Source: Mycolicibacterium insubricum
GTDB taxonomy: Bacteria > Actinomycetota > Actinomycetes > Mycobacteriales > Mycobacteriaceae
DNA: 64,000 bases
Assembly (NCBI RefSeq): GCF_010731615.1
Contig: NZ_AP022618.1
Coordinates: 1,116,001-1,180,000 of the forward strand
Direction: 5' to 3'
Part shown: in pieces, positions 26,987 to 36,716 of the stretch
How the letters are laid out: each line of letters starts with the position of its first letter
How positions within the stretch are numbered: position 1 is the stretch's first letter
The notes under the pieces: generated by a model
Told to the model about the DNA's origin: nothing
Database searches by the model: none
The model's input: the letters and a program-made list of their open reading frames with translations, nothing else
Made by a program: the position numbers and the translations under genes

Positions 26987-28267
26987 CTATTTCGTGGTTG
27001 ACGCCTTCGTCTTCTTGATGCCGGCCGCCGTCAGCCCGTGGTTAATGTCCTTCTTCAGCCGGTCCGCGCGCTTTTGGAGGTTGTTGCCGATTTGGTTCAC
27101 GGCCGCGGTGATATCGCCCGTCTTGAGCTTGTCGGTGACCAGCTTTCGGTTGCCCTGGATCTTTGTGAGACTGCGCTCAGCCTTGCTGAGCGGCTTGTTC
27201 AGGGCGCCAAGGCCGCTAGAGTCCGACACCGCGCCGAGCGGATCCTTTAACAGTGCTTTGGCATTCTGTTGCACCTGGCCGATGTTCAGGCTTGTGGAGG
27301 TGCTCGGGGTTTTCGACCGGATCAGCGCGGAACCCGTTGGTGCGCTCAGAGTCGTCGATCCGGGCCTGATGGCTTCGGAGATTTCTTGGCTGAGGTGCAT
27401 GGCCGAGGCAAGGGCGCCGGGGGGTGTGCCTGTGATGACAAACGGAGGCGAGAAGGTGATCCCCTGCCACAGTGAGGTGCCTTGGCTCAGAACTCCTCCC
27501 AACACCAGGTTGGTTTTCGTAGAGGCGAGCGAACCGGCCAGATTTATCCCGAGCAGGCTCAGAAGTGGGTTGAGCGGAAGTGAGGGGCCGCCATTGAGGA
27601 AAGCGCCCGTCATATTGGCCGGGATGTCGATCACTGTCTCCAGGGCTTTTGTCAGCTCACCGGAGGAGATCTCGCCGACGGATTTCCCTAGGTTGTCGGC
27701 CAATGACACCACCGGACCCAGCGCTGGCCCGGCGAGTCCGAGGAGGAGGCCGGTGGTCGATGTCGTGGTGAACTCGAGCAGGCTCTTTTGCCAATCCTGC
27801 AGTGGTGGATCGGTGACGCCGGTGGTGTTCAGCACAGTGTTGAGGACGAGGATCTGAGCAAAGGTCAGGTTTGAATCGTCGCGGGCGAACGGTGCCGACA
27901 CCCCCGCGCTCAAGTTGGTCCACATCGAGCTGGCGATGCCCAACACGTCGGGCAGCATCGCCAGGTGGTCCAGCTGGTTGGCAGCGATGGCCTGACCCAG
28001 GGTGAACGGTCCCTGACCGAGGGAGTTCGCCAGCCCGTTGAGGTTGGCCCCGGCATTGCTGAAGACGGACTGCCAGGCGTCGATCGGGTTGTAGGAGGCG
28101 GTCAGCGCGTAGGAGGTGCTGGACACGGGGACGGTGGCGGCGGCGTGGGCGACCGGCGGGCTGACCGGGGCGAGTGCCACGGCACCGGCTGTTGCCACAG
28201 CCGCGGTGTAGAGAATGGTGGACCGGGTTGCCCGCCTGAGTGCGGATCGACGGACTACTTCGGACAT
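26987..28267 (-). CDS. Exported GjpA-like porin-type protein, second copy
   Basis: 426 aa from ATG 28267, with purine-rich GGGAGAGGGAGA upstream. Signal peptide 1-42 ends PPVAHA. The domain up to about residue 290 is shared with the PGRS gene: NPIDAWQSVFSNAGANLNGL, SAPFARDDSNL, STTGLLLGLAGPALGPVV, IDIPANMTGAFLNGG. Instead of a PGRS tail it ends in a Lys-rich, mostly helical segment (RADRLKKDINHG, GIKKTKASTTK). The porin label rests on memory of GjpA annotations. Upstream lie a CRP-type site and palindrome copy D. Confidence 0.75.
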   Translation of the reverse strand: MSEVVRRSALRRATRSTILYTAAVATAGAVALAPVSPPVAHAAATVPVSSTSYALTASYNPIDAWQSVFSNAGANLNGLANSLGQGPFTLGQAIAANQLDHLAMLPDVLGIASSMWTNLSAGVSAPFARDDSNLTFAQILVLNTVLNTTGVTDPPLQDWQKSLLEFTTTSTTGLLLGLAGPALGPVVSLADNLGKSVGEISSGELTKALETVIDIPANMTGAFLNGGPSLPLNPLLSLLGINLAGSLASTKTNLVLGGVLSQGTSLWQGITFSPPFVITGTPPGALASAMHLSQEISEAIRPGSTTLSAPTGSALIRSKTPSTSTSLNIGQVQQNAKALLKDPLGAVSDSSGLGALNKPLSKAERSLTKIQGNRKLVTDKLKTGDITAAVNQIGNNLQKRADRLKKDINHGLTAAGIKKTKASTTK

Positions 28268-28342
28268 GGTGGTCTCCCTCTCCCTCTCCCGCCACCGACT
28301 ACCGGTTGCGGACCCTGCATGTCGCCGACCGCCCCGGGGAAA

Positions 28343-28358
28343 CGTGATCCACATCACG
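28343..28358. promoter_or_regulatory. CRP-type binding site
   Basis: CGTGAT-CCAC-ATCACG is a perfect 6+4+6 palindrome and fits the CRP/GlxR-type consensus TGTGA-N6-TCACA at GTGA-N6-TCAC. It lies 76-91 bp before the second porin-like gene, a usual place for cyclic-AMP receptor control. Confidence 0.55.
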
Positions 28359-28399
28359 GCTAGCGTCCCTAGAGTCTGAGACGCGGCTAAGTCGTTTGA

Positions 28400-28417
28400 T
28401 AGAGACAGATGACTCTA
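28400..28417. promoter_or_regulatory. Recurring palindrome, copy D
   Basis: TAGAGACA-GA-TGACTCTA, 8+2+8 with one mismatch, centred about 141 bp before the second porin-like gene's ATG. That matches the 135-bp distance of copy B from the PGRS gene. Confidence 0.62.
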
Positions 28418-28644
28418 TTTTCGGCTCTTTGACCTGCTGTTAGCCGTGTTCGCAAAGTCCGTGGGAGAAGCTGGACGTCGCGCTGAGACTGAGAATTAGA
28501 TGAGGTGAACCTGAGAATAGGAGGGCCCGTCGATGGTCATCCCGGTGGCGCATCGTCGGCCGCGGCCGCCCGTGGGCCATGTTTTCAACGTTCTGTCAGC
28601 GCGTACACAGCTCCGGGGCCTTGTGGCCCTCATACGCTTCCCAG

Positions 28645-29424
28645 ATGCACTCCCGACGGCGGTTCCTCACCCTTGCGGCCGGCACCGCGCTGGGAGTGGC
28701 GGTCGCCGGCGCCCCGCGCGGCTGGGCGGACCCGGCTCCGACCCTGGCGGCCGGCCTGGCCGGGCGCGCACCGACCGCGTGGGGGACGGCGATGCCGGGC
28801 ATCGTCTCGTGGTTCAAACCCGACGGCAAGCAGATCGCGCTGACCTTCGACCTCTGCCCGGGTGGCTACGACGACGCCTTGGTCAGAACGCTCGTCGCCA
28901 ACAAGATCCCGGCCGTGCTGTTTCTCAACAGCCGGTGGATCGACAAGCACTTCGGCCAGGCCACCGAACTGGCCGCCAACCCGCTGTTCGAGATCGGCAA
29001 CCACGGCACACGGCATGTGCCGCTGTCGGTCACCGGCCGGTCGGCCTACGGCATCGCCGGGACGCGTTCGGTCAACGAGGTGGTCGACGAGGTGTGGACC
29101 AACCACCAGAAGATCACCGCACTGACCGGCAAGGCGCCGACCTGGTTCCGTACCGGAACGGCCCACTACGACGACGTCGCCGTGGCCATCGTCAAACAGC
29201 TCGGTGAGACGCCGCTGGGCTTTACCGTCAACGGCGACGGCGGGGCCACGCTGAAGCCGCCCGCCGTCGCGGGGAACCTGACCGCGGCGGCACCCGGGTC
29301 GATCGTCATCTCCCACATGAACCACCCCGAGGCGGGCACCGGCGCGGGCTACGCCCTGGCGATCCCGAAGATGCTCGCCGCCGGCTGGCAGTTCGTGGCG
29401 GTCAGTGCCGTCGCCGGGCGGTAG
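28645..29424 (+). CDS. Tat-exported polysaccharide deacetylase family protein
   Basis: 259 aa from ATG 28645. The N-terminus HSRRRFLTLAAGTALGVAVA is a twin-arginine signal ending near GWADP. The NodB-like domain shows IALTFDLCPGG, a variant of the usual TFDDGP metal motif, then EIGNHGTRHVPL for the His pair (H-x3-H) and WFRTGTAHYDDV. It probably removes acetyl groups from a cell-wall or surface glycan outside the membrane; the substrate is unknown. The missing second Asp in motif 1 (FDL in place of FDD) may change the metal site. Confidence 0.85.
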   Translation: MHSRRRFLTLAAGTALGVAVAGAPRGWADPAPTLAAGLAGRAPTAWGTAMPGIVSWFKPDGKQIALTFDLCPGGYDDALVRTLVANKIPAVLFLNSRWIDKHFGQATELAANPLFEIGNHGTRHVPLSVTGRSAYGIAGTRSVNEVVDEVWTNHQKITALTGKAPTWFRTGTAHYDDVAVAIVKQLGETPLGFTVNGDGGATLKPPAVAGNLTAAAPGSIVISHMNHPEAGTGAGYALAIPKMLAAGWQFVAVSAVAGR

Positions 29425-29479
29425 CCGCGGCCCGAAATTGCCGTCCGGGCGCGACCTGCGGCGCATTTAGCCTCGAAGA

Positions 29480-30046
29480 ATGGACTCCGATCGCCGCCCG
29501 CGCGTCGGGCGGCGCTGGTGGCTCATCCCGCTGGTCGCCGTGGCGGCGTCGCTGACGGCCTTCGTGCTCGCGATCGCCGGGTACTTCACCTGGGCACTGC
29601 TAAACCTCGAAGACGCCGTCGGCTACCAGCCGATCGACGAGAAGACCGCCGCCCGCGCCATGAAGAACCGCAAGGTCGGCATCCCGGACGGTTTCGCGTT
29701 CGTCGACGGCGCCGCCTACTACGTGTTCTCCGGCGCCGACAGCTACTGGGCGCGCTACCGCGCCCCGGGAGACTTCGCCGACGCCAAGTCTGCGGTCGCC
29801 AAGGCCAATCCGCACTTCCCGGCGCTGCGCGACATACCCTGCGACGACCACTACCTGCATAGTTTCGGCGAGCACGCCAAGCTGAGCTGCACCCCGACCA
29901 CCCGGACGGCTGTCGTCGTCGCCTACGCCGGGGACCATCCGAAACCGGTGACGGACAAATACCCCGGCGCCTCCGACGTCGAATCGCTGCTGGTCGTCGA
30001 CACCGGCGCCGGCGTCCTGCTACTTGTCTCGTCCGCCGGGCACTGA
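29480..30046 (+). CDS. Single-span membrane-anchored hypothetical protein
   Basis: 188 aa. A basic N-terminus (DSDRRPRVGRRWW) leads to one membrane helix (residues 15-42) and an outside domain of about 145 residues with two Cys (IPCDDHY, KLSCTPT) that could form a disulfide, plus AYYVFSGADSYWARY. No named family is recognised. It lies 55 bp after the deacetylase gene on the same strand and may be cotranscribed. Its stop is 4 bp from that of the convergent reductase gene. Confidence 0.7.
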   Translation: MDSDRRPRVGRRWWLIPLVAVAASLTAFVLAIAGYFTWALLNLEDAVGYQPIDEKTAARAMKNRKVGIPDGFAFVDGAAYYVFSGADSYWARYRAPGDFADAKSAVAKANPHFPALRDIPCDDHYLHSFGEHAKLSCTPTTRTAVVVAYAGDHPKPVTDKYPGASDVESLLVVDTGAGVLLLVSSAGH

Positions 30047-30050
30047 CGCG

Positions 30051-31391
30051 TCAGCATCGTCCAGAGGCGATCATCTCCTCGCGGTCGACGACCTTGATCC
30101 GCTCCCGGCTCTCGGCCTGACCGAGCGCCGTCTCGTGGGCATCCAGGGCTTCCCACTCGGACCAGGTCGTGTAGTCGACCCCGCTGCCGCGCAGCTGCTC
30201 GAAGATGGACTCGGGATCGGCGATCTCGGGGGCCGCGATGTCCGCCAGGTCGGCGAGCAGGCTGTGCACGGTCTCCGACGCGTCGGATTTGGTGTGCCCG
30301 ATGAGTCCGATCGGCCCGCGTTTGATCCAGCCGGTTACGTAGACGCCGGGCACCTGCCCGTCCATGTCCTGCACCCGGCCGGCCTCGTTGGGGATGACGC
30401 CGTCGTGGTGGTCGAACGGTACGTCGGCCAGCGGCGAGGACAGGTAGCCCACCGCGCGGTACACCGCTTCCACCGGCCAGTCCTTGTACTCGCCGGTGCC
30501 GCGCACGGTACCGTCACCGGTCAGTTCGGTGACCTCGGTGCGCAGCCCGACGACCTTGCCGTCCTCGCTGAGGATCGCCACCGGCGCCTGACACAGGTGG
30601 ATGTGAATCCGGTGCGGCGCCCCGGTCGGCTCCTGGTCCAAGTACTTCATCATGGTGTCGACGACGAGCTTGATCGACTTGGTCTTGTTGATCGCCTGCT
30701 GGCTGCCCTCATCGATTTCGAAGCCCTCCGGGTGCACGATCACGTCGATGCTCGGGGAGTGCGACAGCTCGCGGAACTCCATGGGGCTGAACTTGATCTG
30801 CGCCGGGCCGCGGCGGGCGAACACGTGCACGTCGGTGGCCTGGTTGGCGGCCAGCCCGCGATAGACGTTGTCGGGGATGTCGGTGGTCAGCTGTTCGTCG
30901 GCGGGCTTGGCCAGCATGCGCGCGACGTCGAGGGCGACGTTGCCCGCGCCCAGGACGGCGACATGGCGGGCCTGCAGCGGCCAGTCGCGCGGCACGTCTG
31001 GGTGCCCGTCGTACCAGGACACGAAATCGGCGGCGCCGTGGCTCCCGGGCAGATCGATGCCCGGAATGTCCAGCGGCCGGTCTTTGCGGGCGCCGGTGGC
31101 GAAGATAACCGCGTCGTAGTGACGGCGCAGGTCGGTCAACTTGATGTCGGCGCCGTAGTTGACGTTGCCGATGAAGCGGATCTCTTCGCGCGAGAGCACC
31201 CGGCGGAGCGCCTTGATGATCTCCTTGATCCGGGGATGGTCGGGCGCGACGCCGTAGCGGACCAGGCCGTAGGGCGCCGGCAACCTGTCGAAGACGTCGA
31301 TGCGGGCCCCGGGATGTTCGTTGGCGAGGATGTCAGCGGCGTAGATGCCGGCCGGCCCGGCCCCGATGACTGCGACGCGGATAGACCGCAT
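30051..31391 (-). CDS. fprA: Ferredoxin/adrenodoxin-type NADP+ reductase, FprA-like
   Basis: 446 aa from ATG 31391, with AAGGAG seven bases upstream. FAD motif VAVIGAGPAGIYAADIL at the N-terminus, NADPH motif VAVLGAGNVALDVARML near residue 155, and the closing FAD motif GWIKRGPIGLIGHTKSDA near 365-385. This is the adrenodoxin-reductase family, as in M. tuberculosis FprA (Rv3106), which supplies electrons to ferredoxins and so to P450s and other enzymes. No ferredoxin or P450 gene is adjacent. An IdeR-like box sits just upstream. Confidence 0.9.
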   Translation of the reverse strand: MRSIRVAVIGAGPAGIYAADILANEHPGARIDVFDRLPAPYGLVRYGVAPDHPRIKEIIKALRRVLSREEIRFIGNVNYGADIKLTDLRRHYDAVIFATGARKDRPLDIPGIDLPGSHGAADFVSWYDGHPDVPRDWPLQARHVAVLGAGNVALDVARMLAKPADEQLTTDIPDNVYRGLAANQATDVHVFARRGPAQIKFSPMEFRELSHSPSIDVIVHPEGFEIDEGSQQAINKTKSIKLVVDTMMKYLDQEPTGAPHRIHIHLCQAPVAILSEDGKVVGLRTEVTELTGDGTVRGTGEYKDWPVEAVYRAVGYLSSPLADVPFDHHDGVIPNEAGRVQDMDGQVPGVYVTGWIKRGPIGLIGHTKSDASETVHSLLADLADIAAPEIADPESIFEQLRGSGVDYTTWSEWEALDAHETALGQAESRERIKVVDREEMIASGRC

Positions 31392-31407
31392 GAACACGCT
31401 CCTTGCT

Positions 31408-31426
31408 ATGAGTAAGCCAAGCCTAA
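31408..31426 (-). promoter_or_regulatory. Candidate IdeR iron box before fprA
   Basis: Minus strand TTAGGCTTGGCTTACTCAT matches the IdeR consensus TTAGGTTAGGCTAACCTAA at 13 of 19 bases, 17 bp before the ATG. Binding there would repress fprA when iron is ample. Confidence 0.35.
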
Positions 31427-31641
31427 GTAGTGGGGATCGTTATGTGCGTGCCACGTGTTGAGATCCCTGTCACGCCGCCCCCGCGGCGAAAGTGATGGCC
31501 CACCCTACCGGCCAGTAGCTAACTTTTTCCACTCGTGCCGGTGGCCTGCGGCGGAGTCCGGCGAGAGGTCACCTCACGAGCGCCTATCCAGTAGCATTCG
31601 GCCCAGGGGTGCGGGGAGCGCCCGGATATCGAGGGGGAGAC

Positions 31642-32019
31642 ATGGCGAAACTGCTGCTGACGGTCAAGATGATGGCGGTCGGGGCCGCGGTCGGTGCGGC
31701 ACTGGCCGGCATGCCGATCGCCGCCGCCGACGACGACACCGACGGCAACCCACCTGTGGAGGCCGGCGCCGCTGCCGACAACGGCGGGACGCCCGACGAG
31801 CAGGGGCAGGGCAACCCGGTTCCCAAGGTCAGCATTCCGGATTACAGCAAGTATGGCGATTTCTATCAGAAGCCCGGCCAGCAGCCGGGGCAGTACAAGC
31901 TGGTGAACCCGAGCCAGGGCGCTTTCTGGGCCTGCTACAACGGGGTGCTGAGCTACCTATACGCCGGCAACCCGATGCTGCCGGGTGCGGTGATGTCCGA
32001 CCCGTCGACGTGCGCGTAG
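31642..32019 (+). CDS. Small exported protein of unknown function
   Basis: 125 aa from ATG 31642, with GAGGGGGAG upstream. Residues 1-30 form a signal peptide ending PIAAA. An acidic, Gly/Pro-rich stretch (DDDTDGNPPVEAGAAADNGG) precedes a C-terminal part rich in Tyr and Pro (YSKYGDFYQKPGQQPGQYKL, ACYNGVLSYLY) with two Cys that may pair. Not recognised as a named family. It precedes groEL2 on the same strand, but the CIRCE-controlled promoter lies between them. Confidence 0.7.
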   Translation: MAKLLLTVKMMAVGAAVGAALAGMPIAAADDDTDGNPPVEAGAAADNGGTPDEQGQGNPVPKVSIPDYSKYGDFYQKPGQQPGQYKLVNPSQGAFWACYNGVLSYLYAGNPMLPGAVMSDPSTCA

Positions 32020-32071
32020 CCGTCGTCGTCGTACGCCTTGGGTGAAATCCTTCCGGGTGCCACGCCGTGTC

Positions 32072-32098
32072 CTTGCACTCTCCGATGGCGAGTGCTAA
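32072..32098. promoter_or_regulatory. CIRCE element 1 (HrcA operator)
   Basis: CTTGCACTC-N9-GAGTGCTAA matches the CIRCE consensus TTAGCACTC-N9-GAGTGCTAA closely. HrcA binding represses groEL2 at normal temperature. Confidence 0.85.
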
Positions 32099-32106
32099 GA
32101 ATGCAG

Positions 32107-32133
32107 TTGGCACTCGCCATTGGTGAGTGCTAG
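32107..32133. promoter_or_regulatory. CIRCE element 2 (HrcA operator)
   Basis: TTGGCACTC-N9-GAGTGCTAG starts 8 bp after the first element, giving tandem HrcA sites about 105 bp before the groEL2 start. Confidence 0.85.
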
Positions 32134-32202
32134 GTCGGGACGGTGAGGCCGGGCCCCTAATGCCCATAGCCGTCCGTCGCGGGCACTGCACCCGGCCGGT
32201 GA

Positions 32203-33864
<1,662 letters not shown>

Positions 33865-33879
33865 GTCCGCATTGCTCGG

Positions 33880-33913
33880 GAAGGCCCGGTCTGCTTCGGC
33901 AGGCCGGGCCTTC
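33880..33913 (+). terminator. Terminator of groEL2
   Basis: GAAGGCCCGGTCTGC, loop TTCG, GCAGGCCGGGCCTTC: a 15-bp stem with one G-T pair and a stable UUCG tetraloop, 16 bp after the stop. Confidence 0.85.
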
Positions 33914-33997
33914 TGCATGGCTGGGGGTCGCTCGGGCTGCATTTTCCGCCCGAATTGGTGCCCCGAGGGGTGCTGGAGCGCAACTAGCGTTGCAGCT

Positions 33998-34525
33998 GTG
34001 ACCGTGCCGACCGAGCCCGCGCGTAATTCCGGGCTCGACGGCTTCACCCGCACAGTCTTCGACCGGATGCCGCTGCTCAACGCCGCACTGCTGCTGTGGG
34101 TACTCGTCAGCAGTGCGGTTGCCGGCGCGGTGATCGCGGCGTGGTTTCGCGCCCCTGTGGTGTTGGTCGAAGGCGGTCTGGCTCTGACGCTGACCACCGT
34201 GCTCGCTCGACGGCAGCCGCCGGGCCGGCCGCGCTGGTTGCTGACCGTCGAGGCGGTGACGCAGGTCGTGCTGTGGTTGGCGATGGCGGTGTTCGGCGCC
34301 GCCGTCGTCGACAACCCCGCTCTCCTGGACCCCATCCCCGAAGAGGACACGTCGGTGCTGGTCAGGATCTTCGGTCGCGGTGCGCTTGAGGTGAGCAATC
34401 GGCTCTCCGAGTGGGCGTATGTCATCGCATGTGGGTCGTGGCTGGTCTTGCTTGTCACGCTGGTGGTCGCTCGATGGATCCCCGCCGTCGGCGTGCCCGG
34501 TACGTCGGACGAACCGACTCGCTGA
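33998..34525 (+). CDS. Four-helix membrane protein of unknown function
   Basis: 175 aa from GTG 33998, chosen because upstream codons run into the groEL2 terminator. Four hydrophobic segments are visible: ALLLWVLVSSAVAGAVIAAW, VVLVEGGLALTLTTVL, VTQVVLWLAMAVFGAAVV and CGSWLVLLVTLVVARW. A polar loop between the third and fourth (DPIPEEDTSVLVRIFGRG) is conserved-looking. No family is recognised. Confidence 0.65.
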   Translation: MTVPTEPARNSGLDGFTRTVFDRMPLLNAALLLWVLVSSAVAGAVIAAWFRAPVVLVEGGLALTLTTVLARRQPPGRPRWLLTVEAVTQVVLWLAMAVFGAAVVDNPALLDPIPEEDTSVLVRIFGRGALEVSNRLSEWAYVIACGSWLVLLVTLVVARWIPAVGVPGTSDEPTR

Positions 34526-34556
34526 TGCGAACCCGCAGGGTGGGTAGCGTGAGGTG

Positions 34557-34943
34557 ATGATCGATCACGTCGGCATCAACTGTGGCGATTGGGTTACTGC
34601 CCAAAGGTTCTACGACACCGTGCTCGGTGTGCTGGGTTACACCCGGCAGATGGATCACGGCGTCGCGATCGGCTACGGCCGCGACGGGCACCCGAGTTTC
34701 TGGATCGCCGACGCCGCCGCCGGTGAGGCCAACGGGCCCAATCGTGAGGTGCATCTGGCGTTCCAGGCCTCCGACATCGCCGCAGTCGACGCGTTCTACG
34801 ACACCGCGATGCAGCTCGGCGCAGAGTCGCTGCACATGCCCCGGCGCTGGCCGGAGTACCACCCCGGCTATTACGGCGCCTTTGTTCGCGATCCCGACGG
34901 CAACAACGTGGAGGCCGTCTTCCACGGTGCTCCCGCGGAGTAA
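34557..34943 (+). CDS. VOC-family protein (glyoxalase/dioxygenase fold)
   Basis: 128 aa from ATG 34557. Two beta-alpha-beta-beta-beta units are visible, starting IDHVGINCGDWVTAQRFYDT and VHLAFQASDIAAVDAFYDTA. Metal ligands are likely His in IDHVGI and in EVHLAF and Glu in NNVEAVFHG, following the family's H/E pattern. Substrates of this fold vary (glyoxals, thiol conjugates, aromatics), so no specific reaction is claimed. The convergent amidohydrolase ends 3 bp away. Confidence 0.8.
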   Translation: MIDHVGINCGDWVTAQRFYDTVLGVLGYTRQMDHGVAIGYGRDGHPSFWIADAAAGEANGPNREVHLAFQASDIAAVDAFYDTAMQLGAESLHMPRRWPEYHPGYYGAFVRDPDGNNVEAVFHGAPAE

Positions 34944-34946
34944 ACC

Positions 34947-36668
34947 CTACGCCGGAGCGGACTGGCGGCCGCGGATCAGTTTCCCCGGACGGGCCGTCGT
35001 CGGGACCCCGTTCTCGGCGATGACCTCGCCGGAGACCACCGTCGCCACATACCCGTCGGCACTTTGGTCCAGCCGTCGTCCGCCCCCGGGCAGATCATGG
35101 ACGACGACGGGCCGGTGCAGCCGCAGGCCGTCGGCGTCGAGCACATTGAGATCGGCCTTGTAGCCCACCGCGATTCGGCCGCGGTCGGCCAGGCCGGCAA
35201 CGCGCGCGGGTACCGATGTCAGCTCGCGCACGGCAGCCGGCAGCGACAGTCGCCCCGACGGTCGGTCGCGCACCCAGTGCGTCAGCAGGTACGTCGGGAA
35301 CGAGGCGTCGCAGATCATCCCGTAGTGGGCGCCACCGTCGCCGAGTCCCAGCACCACGTCGTCGCGGCCGATCAGCTCTGCGACGGTGTCCAGCGAGTTG
35401 TCCCGGAAGTTGGCCAGCGTCACCAGCAGCATGGCGTGGCCGTCGTCGTCGAGCAGCCGGTCGTAGGCCTCCTCCAACGGACTGACGCCGCGCGCCCGGG
35501 CCCGGGCGGCGATCGACTCCGACGCCGCCGGTTCATAGTCGGGTGACTCGCCGAGTGGGAACATGTAGTCGAAGGCCTGCGACGCGAACATCAACGGGTG
35601 CCCGTCGGCGCTCGGTGTATCGGTCAGAATGCGTTGCCGCACTTCCGGTTTGTGCATCAATGCAACGCGTTCGGCCAGCGGTAGGTCGGCGATCTGCCGG
35701 TAGCTCGGGTAGGTGATGAACGGATTCCCGGACAGCTGCAGGCCCAGCACCAGTCCGATCGGCCGCGGGAAGATCTGCCCGGTCACGTTACCGCCGTTGG
35801 CATTTGCCTTCTCCACCATGGCCAGCGCATCCAGGTACAGCGGGGGACCGGCATTGCCGATCGCCATGGTGAACGTCACCGGCAGCCCGACCTCGGCGGC
35901 GACGTCGAACACCGCCGACAGTGCGCCCTCGTAGTCCTCGGCCAGCAGGTCCGGCACGAACTGGATCAGTCCGCCGCCGGCGTCTTCGACGCCACGGGCG
36001 ATCGCCTCGATCTCCGCATACGACGCCTCGTAGCTCGGGATAGGTTGTCCACCAGAGGTTTTGTGCAGGGTCAGCCGCGACGACGCAAAGCCCAGCGCGC
36101 CGGCGGCCACCGCCTCGGCGGCCAGCTTGCGCATCATCGCCAGGTCCTCGGGGGTGGCGACCTCGCGATCCACCCCGCGTTGCCCCATCACGTACACCCG
36201 AAGCGGCGAATGCGGCAGGAACGCCGCCACGTCGATGTCACGGCGCCGCGAATCCAGCGCATCGAGGAACTCCGGGAAACTCTCCCAGTGCCACGGCAGG
36301 CCGTCGACCATCACCACGCCCGGGATGTCCTCGACGCCGGCCATCACGTCGACCAGCACCTCGTGGTCCTCGGTGCGGCACGGCGCAAACCCCACCCCAC
36401 AGTTGCCCATCACCACGGTGGTCACCCCGTGCGCCGACGACGGGTTGAGTCGCTCGCTCCAGATCGCCTGCCCGTCGTAGTGGGTGTGCAGGTCGACGAA
36501 GCCGGGGGTGACCAGCAACCCTGTCGCGTCGATCTCCCGGCGGCCGATGCCCGTCACCGCCCCGACCTCAACGATGACCCCGTCGCGGACCGCGACATCG
36601 GCGGTCACCGGTGGGTTGCCCAGGCCGTCGACGACGGTGCCGTTGCGGATGACGAGATCGAAGGTCAT
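34947..36668 (-). CDS. N-acyl-D-amino-acid deacylase-type amidohydrolase
   Basis: 573 aa from ATG 36668; the open frame extends upstream but the fold starts at MTFDLVIRNGTVVDGLG. Metal motif VDLHTHYDGQ near residue 60-70, and VVMGNCGVGFAPC with the Cys typical of D-aminoacylases. Later LGLGDGGAHYGMICD carries the catalytic Asp region. The closest M. tuberculosis relative I recall is Rv2913c. It would hydrolyse N-acyl-D-amino acids or similar amides in the cytosol. It diverges from a PAP2 phosphatase gene. Confidence 0.85.
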   Translation of the reverse strand: MTFDLVIRNGTVVDGLGNPPVTADVAVRDGVIVEVGAVTGIGRREIDATGLLVTPGFVDLHTHYDGQAIWSERLNPSSAHGVTTVVMGNCGVGFAPCRTEDHEVLVDVMAGVEDIPGVVMVDGLPWHWESFPEFLDALDSRRRDIDVAAFLPHSPLRVYVMGQRGVDREVATPEDLAMMRKLAAEAVAAGALGFASSRLTLHKTSGGQPIPSYEASYAEIEAIARGVEDAGGGLIQFVPDLLAEDYEGALSAVFDVAAEVGLPVTFTMAIGNAGPPLYLDALAMVEKANANGGNVTGQIFPRPIGLVLGLQLSGNPFITYPSYRQIADLPLAERVALMHKPEVRQRILTDTPSADGHPLMFASQAFDYMFPLGESPDYEPAASESIAARARARGVSPLEEAYDRLLDDDGHAMLLVTLANFRDNSLDTVAELIGRDDVVLGLGDGGAHYGMICDASFPTYLLTHWVRDRPSGRLSLPAAVRELTSVPARVAGLADRGRIAVGYKADLNVLDADGLRLHRPVVVHDLPGGGRRLDQSADGYVATVVSGEVIAENGVPTTARPGKLIRGRQSAPA

Positions 36669-36716
36669 ACCGACGAATCTACGACTGTCGATCCGGCGCC
36701 GGTAGCGTGTGCGGCC

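Larger units (their letters stand above)
28268..28644. other. Divergent regulatory region: second porin-like gene and deacetylase
   Basis: 377 bp without a gene. It holds a CRP-type palindrome, a TAGAGTC half-site (28370-28376) and palindrome copy D. The deacetylase start at 28645 has no clear ribosome site. Confidence 0.55.

Noticed and set aside
27216..27230. CTAGAGTC inside the second porin-like gene as another palindrome copy
   Set aside because: Only one half-site is present and it lies in coding sequence.
12002..32071. Prophage or integrative element
   Set aside because: No integrase, transposase, phage structural gene, tRNA target or flanking direct repeats were seen.
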